From NCBI GenBank assembly GCA_018340375.1, contig JAFFJZ010000003.1, positions 27,652,001 to 27,716,000 on the forward strand: a DNA stretch of 64,000 nt, given 5' to 3'. Positions 46,870 through 58,071 of this stretch are shown here, piece after piece (the stretch's first letter is position 1; every line of letters begins with the position of its first letter). This DNA is from Gonatopus flavifemur (taxonomy: Eukaryota; Arthropoda; Insecta; Hymenoptera; Dryinidae). Below the pieces are notes generated by a model that saw nothing but the letters and a program-made list of their open reading frames with translations, made no database searches and had not been told where the DNA came from. Made by a program: the position numbers and the translations under genes.

Positions 46870-47999
46870 GGGAAGATTCGGATAAAACCGGATAAGTGGG
46901 TCAAACCGGGTACCTCAATACATCTCCCTGATCAGTGCTTCTTTTTGACAGCAAACCCTTGGACTACACGGAAAAAAATGTTTTATAAAATTTACCAACG
47001 CGTTCGGTAAAATACGGCACTATTGAAATTTCTTGTAATATTTATGAGAGTTCTAGTAGAATCTACGATGGTCGCAGTTAAGATTACGACCCCAGTAGTA
47101 GCTTTGACTAAAATTCTAGTAAATATGACCAGAAATTTTGATAGTGCCGTATTTTACTCCCCTTGTTGGTAAATTCTATCAAACAGTTTTTTCCGTGTAG
47201 TAGCAGTAGATATTCTGAGCAGTTGGAGAGAACAACAGCATCGATGCAACGCGTTTTCTCAGTTAGAACGTTGTTTAAAGTTTTCTGCCAAAAAATTGTC
47301 AAAGTTGTTGAATTTGTGTAGTGAGTTTTAAGTGCTCCACCAGTCTCTCAAGAAAGAGGCACGTACATACTTCAATTGAGCACGTTTTCCTGCGTATTTT
47401 CATTTTCTATTAATCCGCCTAGAGCAACACATCATAATATATCTAAGTCATATTGAACTCAACAAGTTACTGTGGGGTCAACCCGGGTACTTGAGATTTT
47501 ACCTTCCAATTCATGAAATTCAACAAAATTTGTGTTTTTATTCTAAAATAGTCATCAATACATGTTCATTCTTGAAGATCCCTTTGTGTGTGCTTGCCAC
47601 TTTTGTTCTGAACTGAATTGGCCGCAAAAAAATTCTTTCTCTGAACAATTTTTTTTAGTTGGTCAAAGTATATCAATTTTCAAACATGAATCATGTCTGC
47701 TTTCGGAATTTTTATCGAATTCAACGGTTGGTGCTAAAAATTTCACAATTCAGAAGTGTTTTGCATTGATTTAAACGAATACCCGATTTTACCCCACCTA
47801 TGGAGTGGAACCGGGTTTTTGTACCTTTCGCTAGAACAAATATAAAAAACTTGTATTAATTTTACAGCAATATACGAATAGTATGTTGTTAATGAATGCA
47901 TAAGGAAACTGAAAAGCTTTGGTTGGTCAATCTATCGCTAATAGGAATTTCTTTATGACCGATTGAAGTTATGGTACCCGGTTTTATCCGAGGTTCCTC
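46870..47999. mobile_element. 1.13-kb TA-flanked element (CGGATAAAACCGG ends)
   Basis: The left GGGAAGATTCGGATAAAACC and the right inverse GAGGAACCTCGGATAAAACC share about 20 bp. TA is at 46868-46869 and 48000-48001. GGGTCAACCCGGGTAC- and ACCCGATTTTACCCC-type words recur inside, like subterminal binding repeats. A MITE is nested at 46967-47197. No transposase was found. Confidence 0.7.
46967..47197. mobile_element. 231-bp TA-flanked MITE (CACGGAAAAAAATGTTT ends), nested
   Basis: The ends CACGGAAAAAAATG and ACAGTTTTTTCCGTG have TA at 46965-46966 and 47198-47199. The inverted interior includes GTAAAATACGGCACTAT. It is inserted near the left end of the element at 46870-47999. Confidence 0.8.
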
Positions 48000-48075
48000 T
48001 ATGTTATTATTAAAATTAGGAAGACAATTCTCAACGTCAAGAGTTATATTATTGAATTCAATATTTAACTGTTTA

Positions 48076-48297
48076 CACTGAAAAAAAGGCTGGTAACAGT
48101 TATCAAATGATATTTTTGAATATGACCAATCAAATATTCGACGACATTAATCGAATATTCAATAATTTTTATAAATTATGTTTATAATTATCGAATATTT
48201 AATAGATATTATTGATATTTAATTAATGTTATCGAATATTCGATTGGTCATATTCAAGAATATCATTTGATAACTGTGACCTGCCTTTTTTTCAGTG
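48076..48297 (-). mobile_element. 222-bp hairpin MITE, copy 2 (CACTGAAAAAAA ends)
   Basis: This is the same element as 1283-1504, exactly equal in length, in the opposite orientation, and highly similar. TA flanks it (48074-48075, 48298-48299) where copy 1 has TG. Its long hairpin arms keep their pairing. Confidence 0.88.
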
Positions 48298-49030
48298 TAT
48301 GTAAAAAACTTGATAATATTCTTATGAAGTTTCAAGCAGATTTTTCCAACAGTGAAATGAATAGTAAAATTCACGATGCTCACTATCCAACGAAGCCTCG
48401 AATTGGATGCATAAAACACATGAATAGAGTACAGATCATTATTAGGTTTTCCAGAAGCAAATGGATAGTTTATATCAATTATTCTTGAATGAGGGTACGA
48501 CTTGAATCTGAAATCAATAATCGGATAATCGTTGAAACGAACAAAGAATTCCACTCGAGCCCCAATGCATTCACCTGAACCTCGTGTATTGAAATTTATG
48601 TGACTACTATTCCCATCTATCAATATTGTTATGGGAACTGAGATGATTTAACCCAGAGAGCTCCAAATGAGCTCATATCATTACGGTCGATCGAAATAAC
48701 GTCATCCAATGAATTTTCATAAATCGAGTACCGATATCGATCATTCTTGACCGATGACAATACTGGAGACAGATACCCACGTAAATTCGCATCTCTACAT
48801 ACAACTGTGCTGAAATATATACATCTATGATGCGTATATACGTGCACCAGATGTACGGTAGTATTCATCTAGCTGTGTCGTTGTAAGATACGCCCTAACC
48901 AGCGCGGTATGGCGTGGTATAGCGCGTATCTCTGCACGGTGGAGACAGACGCAGGACAATGGAATCATGCGAGGACAATGCGGAATAATTTAGAATGGCA
49001 TATAGATATATCGGGAGTCTCCGGCCTACT

Positions 49031-49045
49031 ACGACGTCGACGACG

Positions 49046-49091
<46 letters not shown>

Positions 49092-49116
49092 AGCCGTCGA
49101 CGCCGAGGACGACGAC
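49031..49116. repeat. (GAC)n/(GTC)n trinucleotide repeat
   Basis: Long CGA/GAC triplet array with a few substitutions. It creates poly-Arg frames on both strands, which are not taken as genes. Confidence 0.9.
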
Positions 49117-52100
49117 AGTGGCGGTACGGCATCATAATGGAGAAGAGGAGTAATAGGACACAGCTTGCGGGGCAACTGTGGAGGACAAGGCGCACAACTA
49201 TAAATTAGGTTTTAGCCTAAGGTTGGATATGATGTGCATAGTTTTAGACTCTGCTACTACCAATCCTGACTTCGTATGTGATCTCGTCGGCAAACAAAAC
49301 AATAACTCTTGTCGAGTAAAATATAATAAGAAAACAAATGAATCATATAATTATAAATAATATATTCCCTAGATGAAATTTCAAGCTCGTTCTACAGAAA
49401 AATGAAAGATAAAAGTATAAAACTTTGCATAAAAATTCACGAGAGCGGTCTATCAATTTAGCGAAATACAAAAGGTTTTATTATCGAGAATCCCTTTTTT
49501 TTTATTCGCAATGCGTACAGTGAAACGTTGAAGGGAAAAATTCCGTGATAAATAATTCCCCTTTGAGGCGTTACAGTTCTCACCAACAGCATCAACACCC
49601 ACCTCTACGACCACCGCATTCAACCTCGCTATAGCGTCATCTTTACGCGGCTTGCGGGTAATAGAGCCTCGGGTTATGGGTTTTCAAGGGGTCATGGAAT
49701 GGCAACTAAAGGATATGAATTATATCATCCATTGTTCCGCCAGTCGTAAAATAAAACTAAGGTATCTCCTTCGATAATGAGTATATTATACTGAAAATTC
49801 ATATCTCTTCGATATAATTTTAATACACTCGTGAATTATGAAAGAGAATATTCAAACTTTCAATACTTCTTCCCTTATATGGATGGAGAAAATATAATTC
49901 CAATAACAGCAATTCGCCTGTTTTGGCGTTCAACGTCGATGCTGCGACAATAGAATTAGATTCATATCGAACATAGATTTCGCTTCGATAAACGATTTAA
50001 ACTTCCACGAGATCGAATTCGAGCGATGATTGAAATTCTCCTTTCGCAGACGAAAACTAAAGTCTTCCCGAATAATGATCCTTAATTATGAAATTTTTCT
50101 TCCTCGATTCCGGAGTAAATAGAGGTCATTAATTACTAATATCATATATGAAGTCACGGATGCAAAATCATCGTTGGCTCTACAGCTCGATGAATGCTTT
50201 CAACTCTTGGCAAATTTGTACCGGAAACAGCAACCGACGTCCCACAAAAACAAGCAACGCCGAGCAATGACAAAAGATTCTCATTATTACGTATCGATAC
50301 GCTTGGAAAATAGTCGGCGTTCGATTTGTCGCGTAGCTTGTAAAAATGAAAAGCACGCTGAGAGGTGATGTACGAACAAAGGAAAAGAAAACGAAGAAGA
50401 AGAAGAAGAAAACGAAGGAGGAAGAGAAGAAAGGGAGGAGGAACAAGGAGAAAAGCAGATCCCTTATCGGGAGAAAATAGAGAAGAAAAAAAAACAACAC
50501 ACGTAAGAAAGGGGAAAAAAAGGCACAAAAACCCCTGAGGTCCTTCACGAGGCAGCAACGACAGCAACAGCGCGAACAACGGCCCGATCAGTCATTAAAT
50601 CGTCGCGATTTCCTTTTGTTTCCAAGCTCGTCATCCAAGTGCACATGTATGATGTAGTATTTTATATGAACGCGCGCATACGTACGCATTTCATCATTCA
50701 TCGTGTGTTTTCGTTATTTCGTATGGTCGAAAAAGATTTTACAACGGAAACGGTTGAAGATGTGCGGGGTATACGTGTGTACGTGTGTATACGGATACAC
50801 ACGTTGAAAGCCCACGATGACTAAGGGGGAAACGAAAGAATAAAAATGAAAAAAAAAACAACACAACACAACGCGTAGCGGAGAAAGAGAGGAACGATAA
50901 AGTGGGGGCGGTCTCTGAAAAGCGATCGGGCGAAACGTTTTTAATTGTTTCGCGCTCAGGCACCTTTTGTTTCGGCGTTTATGCCTCGTAAACGTTTGCT
51001 AAACACCACAGGAAGGGAGAGAGGTTAGAGAGAAGGGCACAATTTGCGTCTCCCGTTCAAGACTTTTCTTCTATTTGTTTCCTCTTCGACTTTACGCTTT
51101 CTCCCTTTGCGACTTTATTTGTACAGTTATTTCGATAATAACGGGGTGAAAAATCGACTTGTCGCGTAACCCTTGATTTTACTATTTCTGTACTCAGCGT
51201 TACTTACAGAATTGTTCGAGTCTGGGGAGGAAGTTCAAATCAAACTAACTAGATTTTATGTTGCTTCATATTCACTTGTACAACAGCACAAATTAATAAA
51301 CACTACTCCAAACAGCGTAAAAATGGTGTTCGGGGGAAAAAAGAGTTGATAACGTAACATGTAATATATACTAAGCAAAAGATTTCCTCTCCGCGTAGAT
51401 AGCGTAAGGTATCCGAATATTAATAAATGGAGATGAAATTTTATTCCAACGAGAGTAACAAAAAAATGAAACCCGATGTGTAATGAATTCTGTATCATAT
51501 TCCCAGATTCGTTTACTCGTTGTTCACTCTCCGTCTGAAAAATACGAACACGGCTTCTTCGAAACATATTAAGTGGCCCAACTCACGAGGGAAGAAAATT
51601 ACTTTTCACATCATACGAGAGAATGATCGATGATGAATAAATCAACCAGAAATTCATTACAGGAATTAATTATCGATATTTCAAATCTATGTACGGAACA
51701 CGTGTTTGTAAAAGTGAGGATACATAAATTCATTCCAGCGCATATATGAATGTATTTAAACGATGCATGTAAAATGAATTTTTCAAGAAAGAGCAAGAAA
51801 AAAGTCTACCTCTATTCATCCTACAAAGTTACGACACGGCTACACATTGAACAAACATTTAACGGTATATCTCGTTCCATCCTCTAGAAATACTATTAGG
51901 TGGATTCAAAAAGTCAAAGATTCCTTTAGATTTTCCACGATCGCGAAGCCTAAGTGACGAGCATTTGGTTGACGAGATACCTAATATTCTGACGGAAAAG
52001 GAAGAAAAAGAATCAACCGTCTCGTCTTCGGCTAAGCAAAAGTTTTATACAAACACTCCTGGAAAAACGTGCTTCTCCCTTCGGGGACGATTGAACGACG

Positions 52101-52599
52101 TTGCACACGTTGTACATGCACTCGCAGGTACACCTATGCAAACAAGTAACCTCGACCCAACTCAACGAATATCCTCGACACTGTATGTACTTCATCATCA
52201 TTTTCCAATGATCTTTCAATGGCCTGAAGCTGGATAACTCTCTTCGGCAAATAATGTCTCCAGGCGCGTTCTTCGAGAACATAACGACAACCACAGGAAA
52301 CATTTGACCAAGAATAATGATTGCTAACGGAGAGCTTGGAGTGAAACGTGGATAAATGATCAAAAACACCGTACTAACGTATCACATGGGTTTCAAAATT
52401 TCTCAAAATCGACTTTTCATTTTTTTTTACACAACTTTCAAGCAGTCACTTGAAATATCTACTTAAAACTTTTTTCCATATTTTTGAATCTTATTCAATC
52501 TTTCGGTTTTGCGCATTTCTTCGAGATAGGATTGACTAGTAATTATTCGAAGAATTTTTTTATTTTATCAATTAAAACTTATTTTATGACAAAATAAGT

Positions 52600-53020
52600 G
52601 ACGAAGTTGACTTCGAGTTGGCTTCTTTCTTTGAGGTCCATGTAGCATTAGAAAACGGACAAAATTTTGCTACGTAGCTTTTTCAAATAACTAAGCAATG
52701 ATTACAAATTCTGAATATATAGCAATGAAGTGCACTGCTGGGATTTGGCTCTAAATATAAATCAAGAGCCCAAAACATATTCCTAAACATGAGAAAACAA
52801 GTTATAAAAATTATTGACATTTGTAGGTTAATATGTTTATAATCGTTTGCATGGTTTTGAAGAATCATTCGCAGTTCCAATTCCATATTCAAAGCTTAAA
52901 TTTAGCAATGTACTCCAGCTGCGGATTTAAATTTTGTATTTATTGCTGAGTTAATCAGAAAGTACGTGGCAAAATTTTGCCCATCCCTCGAAGGACTCCA
53001 TAGTCCTTAAACTTTGCCAA
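52600..53020. repeat. Diverged dispersed repeat (pairs with 1660-2000)
   Basis: Ordered matching blocks are shared with 1660-2000, including TATAATCGTTTGCATG and a GACTCCAT block. Non-coding. Confidence 0.55.
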
Positions 53021-53511
53021 AAATTCAAATTTTTTTCCTCTCAAATTCCTTCGTTTGATCACGGGCTTATTCTTTATTTCAGATAAAGCTGTTGAGTAAT
53101 TTATCGTAGTTATCACGAGAATAGTTTTTTTCAAAGAGTGTTCGAGAATCAAGTCACATTGGCTAAATTTTCAAAATTCTTACTTGAAAATGAAACGGGA
53201 TCATTGAGGTGAATAAGATCACGGACAAGAGAAATGAATTCGTAATCAATTGATCAAATTATAAGCGTGATAAATAGTATGCATTTACCATTCTTCTTCT
53301 TATTAATCGAATAATTAGTTATGGCTTCGTTTAACTGCTTTTCAGGATGACCCTATTCACCCCGTTTTACGGTACTTTGTACTGATATACACTGAAAAAA
53401 AAATTCTGAAACAGCTAAGGTTTCGACATCAAGCTGATGTCTGTGGACAATAAAATTCCAAGATCTGCTATTAATCACTGGTACATCGCTGGTTAATGAA
53501 TTGCACATTAA

Positions 53512-53912
53512 GGGGGCTAGAGCATGGGAAAGTGAGGGAGTGGAAAATTCCAATTGTGCGCGAACTTTTCTTCAAAGCTACGAATTCATAGGAATTCAAA
53601 GTGAATCATAATTATTTACGTACTTGGGATTGCGCACTGCCGTGCACTTTGAATTTCCCAATGATTTCTGAAGGCTCAAAAATAAAATTGTAAAATCTGT
53701 TGACATTTAGAGGTTAAAATTTCACAATTTTATTCTTTAGCCTTCAGGAATTATCGGGAAATTAAAAGTGCACGGCAATGCGCAATTCCAAGTACGTAAT
53801 TAATTATTATTCACTTTGAATTTGTATCAATTACGTACCTTTTGACAAAAGTTCGCGCAAAAATTTGACTTTTTCCCTCCCCCACTTCCCCATCCTTGAA
53901 TCCCGTCAACAG
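53512..53912. mobile_element. 401-bp foldback with arms of about 200 bp
   Basis: The halves are inverted copies. Both read inward through GTGCGCGAAC/TTGCGCGAAC, AATTCAAAGTGAAT, ACGTACTTGG, TTGCGCA and GCCGTGCACTTT to an AAAATTGTRAAAT turn. TTAA lies at 53508-53511 and 53913-53916, but the terminal bases do not match each other, so the true ends are unsure. Non-coding. Confidence 0.75.
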
Positions 53913-53975
53913 TTAATGCGAATGAAATGAGCCAGTAATATTTCCATCGTTACCAATTTCATTTTTTCACGTATA

Positions 53976-55078
53976 CACTGTAAAAAAAAACTGGAAATTT
54001 ACTGTGCAACTGGACTGGAAATTTCCAGTGCTAGTACTGGAATATGGATATTCCAGTACATGTACAGAGATTTTGTTGTTACGTTACTGAAAATTTACCA
54101 AGCATAACTGAAAATTCAGTCATTGTACTGGAATTTTCAAGTTTGAGATGATGTACTGAAATTTTGCCATGATTTCGCGAAAATTTTACCGGCTCGTACT
54201 ACAATTTTATAGTTCTTGTGCACCAAAAAAAAGTATTCCCTCAAAAAGGACTTGAGAAAAAATTTGGAATTTAGAAAAAAAAACCTAATCGTTGGTATAC
54301 TGGAATTATACAGGTTTTTAACTGCAATTCTCAGGTTTTGTGATGGAATTTTCCAGTTACTATGCAATTGAATTATACAGGTTTTGAACTGCAATTTTCA
54401 GGTCGTGTGATGGAATTTTCCAGTTGCTATGCAACGGAATTTAATCACTGTTGCACTGAAATTTTCCACTTCTATTGGACTTCGTCATTTCTGGCAGGAA
54501 AAATTTCAAGTCTTTATATTAAAAATTTCCTGATTGAGATTTTGAATAACAATTGTAATTGTAGCCAATGAAATTGATATATGAGGTTTTTCCAAGACTT
54601 ATCCTCTTGTGTTCTAGATATGAAGCATATGTAGTAACCCAAGCTGGCCTTCCAACATGTCGCGCTATAGCTCATCGGTTAGGTCTTAGGTTTCAGTTGG
54701 TAGGCAGGTAGAAAAGTGTGGGTTCAAATCCTGTTAGGTAGACATGAGTTTCTGTCCATCCAAATGAACGATCAAAAGTTTCTCAATCATCTTGGAACAC
54801 AAGGACCCTGCAAAGTCACTTTGCGTGAGCAATTTTTTTTAAATTTTCATGGATATTTTCAGCATTAATTTTCCAGTACATGTCCTGGAAAAGTCCAGCT
54901 CGTGTACTGAAAAATTCCAATACCGAGGCTCAGAAAATTTCCAGTTTTGATGCGGGAATTCCATAACGTTTGCACTGAATTTTTGCAGTACAAATGTGCT
55001 GAAATTTTCCGGTACATGTACAGGTTAATGACTTCCAGTACATGTACTGGAATTTTCCGGTGAAATTTTTTTACAGTG
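53976..55078 (+). mobile_element. 1.10-kb TA-flanked element, copy B
   Basis: Same orientation as copy A (23650-24731), with only scattered substitutions plus about 22 bp (near 54092-54115) missing from copy A. TA flanks it at 53974-53975 and 55079-55080. It carries the same tRNA-like boxes and palindromic ACTGGAATTTTCCAGT arrays. Such identity between sites 30 kb apart indicates recent movement or gene conversion. Confidence 0.9.
54668..54731 (+). promoter_or_regulatory. tRNA-like Pol III boxes inside element copy B
   Basis: The A-box-like TAGCTCATCGG is at 54668-54678 and the B-box-like GGTTCAAATCC at 54721-54731, identical to copy A. Confidence 0.6.
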
Positions 55079-55585
55079 TAAGTCAACTGTTGATTTCCAA
55101 AAGTTAGCCATTCCAGAATTTTATTTTCAATCAAGAAGATTCATACGGCAAACGATGAAAACGATCAAAGTGTCTAATGTAGTATAATTTTCCAACACAT
55201 CACCGAATGCTGAACGATATTCAATCGAAACGAGACGAAAATTTCGTTGTTGAATTGGATTGAAGTCGACACTTTGCACTGTGAGAAGTCTAATTGAATG
55301 CGGCTGCGTTCTCAGTCTCAGTAGAGAAATTGATCTAAATTCAGTCTTTTCCATTGCGTCGGTTTATTTTGTTGGTGTTACTTTCAGTTGAAACGTTGAA
55401 ACAGGGTCAACTTTGGCTGCATCTTGGGATCAATTGATATTCAGAATGGAAAGACTTCCATTCTCACTCTTCACTATGCACACATGATTCCCTGCAAGCC
55501 GACGGATAATTACGAAATTCTGATTGATTCGCGTTGTGAAAAAGTTTCAAGGGAAAACCCCTACCAATATACATGTGAAGATATT

Positions 55586-56201
55586 CACTGTAGGGAAACT
55601 GAAAATTTACTGCTTCTTCGGACTTAAAAATTCCACATTTATTGAGATTTTCCACGTGGTTTTTTACTGCAGAATACAAATTTTTGCAGTTAAATTACAG
55701 TGAATATGCTGGAACATTTCAGCAAATGTACTGATTAATGCCTCCTATTGGAACACTGAAATTCACCAGTGCAAATGTTTTGCAATGTACATCGATAAGA
55801 AATTCTCTGTTCTTTGACAGAAATTTATCACGAAATTGTGATGGGAATCCCATAGACATAGGAATTTCGTTCATATGTATGAAAAATTGTTTGTCCATAC
55901 AAATTATATATAATTCCCGATCGCTGCCCACATTATTGAGAATTTTTGATTAAATTTTCAATCACATGAAGAATCAAATGAAAGCCAAAGTTATCAACGT
56001 AAGTGAAAAATTCATTCATATTTCAATTACATTTGAATGAAATTTAGGTTAAAAATACAACAATGTATGATACAATATATAAAACCTTTGAAATTCAATT
56101 ACGTGTAAATGAATTCTCAATTCAATTAATAAAACCTGACAATTTCATCTACAAATGTGATGGAACAGCGTATAGAAAAATTTCGATTATTTTTTACAGT
56201 G
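55586..56201. mobile_element. Composite MITE remnant
   Basis: The left part (CACTGTAGGGAAACTG, then TTTTTGCAGT and ATGCTGGAACATTTC) is a shortened relative of the 1.1-kb element at 23650. The right part (about 55950-56201, CAATCACATG to TTTTTTACAGTG) resembles the MITE at 35588-35843. The flanks TT and TA disagree, as expected if two different elements are joined. Confidence 0.45.
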
Positions 56202-56598
56202 TAAACATACGTTGAAGAAATACTGCACCATAAGAAATTTTATATGAAAAACTTCATATATGTATGTGCATATTTATGAAGCTTCTACCACTGTTCTTGG
56301 ACAAAACATTTGGGGATAAAACCGATGAATAGATTACGTATTCAATACGAGTTATGATAAGGTTTTCTCTCTGGAACAGTGTTATTAATCTCAAAACAAT
56401 ATTTAAAGAAATAAACTGCTTAATCGTCTCCAAATATTGTGACTCCGTCGGATCGGATTTATATCCAGTAAAAAAAAATACTATGTGAGTTCTACACAAA
56501 TTCTTGATAGTGCTCACGTAAATGCGACTGAAATGAAAATTAAAATTGGATGTACACAGTAGCCATGTAAATTCAACACCTCTTTATGAGAGAGATGA

Positions 56599-56870
56599 CA
56601 CGGAAAAAAATGACGTGTAGATTTTGCATTGATTGTTGTTATTTTGACATAACTGCTGAAGTGCATGCAATTGGAGTAAAATTCACATTGGGACTTGGGA
56701 CCAATGTTATGTGTACATTGCTACTGAAGTAAACGACAGGCGTGTTGCTATGGTAACCATGATAACAATGTTAAATCCAACAGGACTCTGGAATAAATTC
56801 TACATGAAATCCACACCGTAATTATAACCACACTTTTCATGTAATTCTTACGTGGTCATTTTGTTCCGTG
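56599..56870. mobile_element. 272-bp MITE (CACGGAAAAAAATGAC ends)
   Basis: The left CACGGAAAAAAATGACGTG and the right inverse CACGGAACAAAATGACCACG match over about 20 bp. The flanking dinucleotides do not agree. A further TCCGTG end lies at 56921-56926, so an alternative right boundary is possible. Confidence 0.5.
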
Positions 56871-58071
56871 AACGCACATGAGTTTCACATTGCAATCCCA
56901 ACTACCAATGGACAGTTTTCTCCGTGTATATGATTATATATTTTGACAATCTTTTTGGATTTCAATATCAATCACTAACCACGAACAATGTTATTCGGTG
57001 TTATCTTATTTTAAATTCGAAAACTTCAAAATTTGGTTCTATAGCTAATCCAGACTCTGTTAAAAATCCCATGTAAAGATTCCTTGCTTCCGCCAACGCT
57101 GACAATAGGATATAGTTTGGCGCAAGGCTGATGGCCAAACCTTGGCAATCTATGTAGAGTCAATGTTGATCGAATTAGTGAATTGGTTTCGTCAATCTAC
57201 GATTGTCCCAGTATTTGTTTGAGCCTGGGGCAAGCTATCGCCGATCCTCGGCCCAATGTGGGATGCATAAAATAGATAAGTGTTATTCCGAGCATTAACA
57301 ATAGCTAGGCTCAATGTTGGTTGTGAGCGTCAGTCCAGCCTTAAACTTGGTTCACTATTTTACCAATGTTGGTTCTATGTTGGAAAAAACGGATTGACGA
57401 GACATTTTTATGTGGGGTTATTCTAGGCGTTCTCCAGATGGCCACAAGACCTTGCCAAGCTTAGCATCTCCTCAGGAAGGTCTGATGAGTCCTTCTATCG
57501 AAGGAGACTGGAAAAATTCGGACTATAACTGCTCTCAATTTCTAATCTTCTTCATCATTGATAACGATAAACGTTGTTAGAGTTTTATTTATCTGACTAT
57601 TGGCATTTGTGAATTTTCCGGACGTGTTTTACATTCTTATGCATCTCATAACCATACCAGGAATGAAATTACCCCGTGTAAAAATTTACCTCTGCCGCAA
57701 GGCTGACTCAACCCTGGCAAGCATTGACGGAGCCTTAGGAGGAAGCCTAATCAAGAGGACTGAAATGATTTTTTGCCCGAGGCAACGGTGGTGAATGGTC
57801 GCCAATGTTGGCGTATAGAAAGAAAAGCTTGTGAAACTTACATCTCATTGAGCACAAATATGGATGATTTAGAATATAGTGCAAGTGACCACAATTTCAT
57901 TCGATTTTACAACAACGAATATTAAATATATCACAGCTGATGTGAAATATAACATAGTTGATGTGCAGATTACATTCCCTGCGGTAAAATCAACTAAAAC
58001 TGTAGTAGCTCAAATTATATTTTTGAATCATCCATATATTTACTTAACAAGAGGTAAATTTTACAACTTTA

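Larger units (their letters stand above)
48298..53511. other. Gene-poor region with simple repeats
   Basis: It holds the (GAC)n tract at 49031-49116, a GAA-rich tract near 50393-50520 and the repeat at 52600-53020. Several 100-140 codon frames (48219-48623, 50154-50579, 52013-52369) have no recognisable features. A lone CACTGAAAAAAAAATTCTG end near 53391 suggests a truncated MITE. Confidence 0.35.
55079..58071. other. Intergenic with degraded repeats
   Basis: No gene is seen. It contains an inverse TGCAGCC repeat (about 55385-55430), a composite MITE remnant (55586-56201) and a MITE (56599-56870). The region 57060-57830 is rich in CAATGTTGG and TTGGC words, which look like another repeat; similar words continue past the Tc1 element at 59815-60060. 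The Tc1 element may therefore be inserted in it. Confidence 0.4.

Noticed and set aside
48909..49208. Poly-Arg ORFs on both strands
   Set aside because: Direct translation of a (GAC)n microsatellite.
50154..50579. Phe/Leu-rich 122-141 codon minus-strand frames
   Set aside because: They are translations of a GAA/GGA tract on the other strand; apparent membrane-like hydrophobicity is an artefact.
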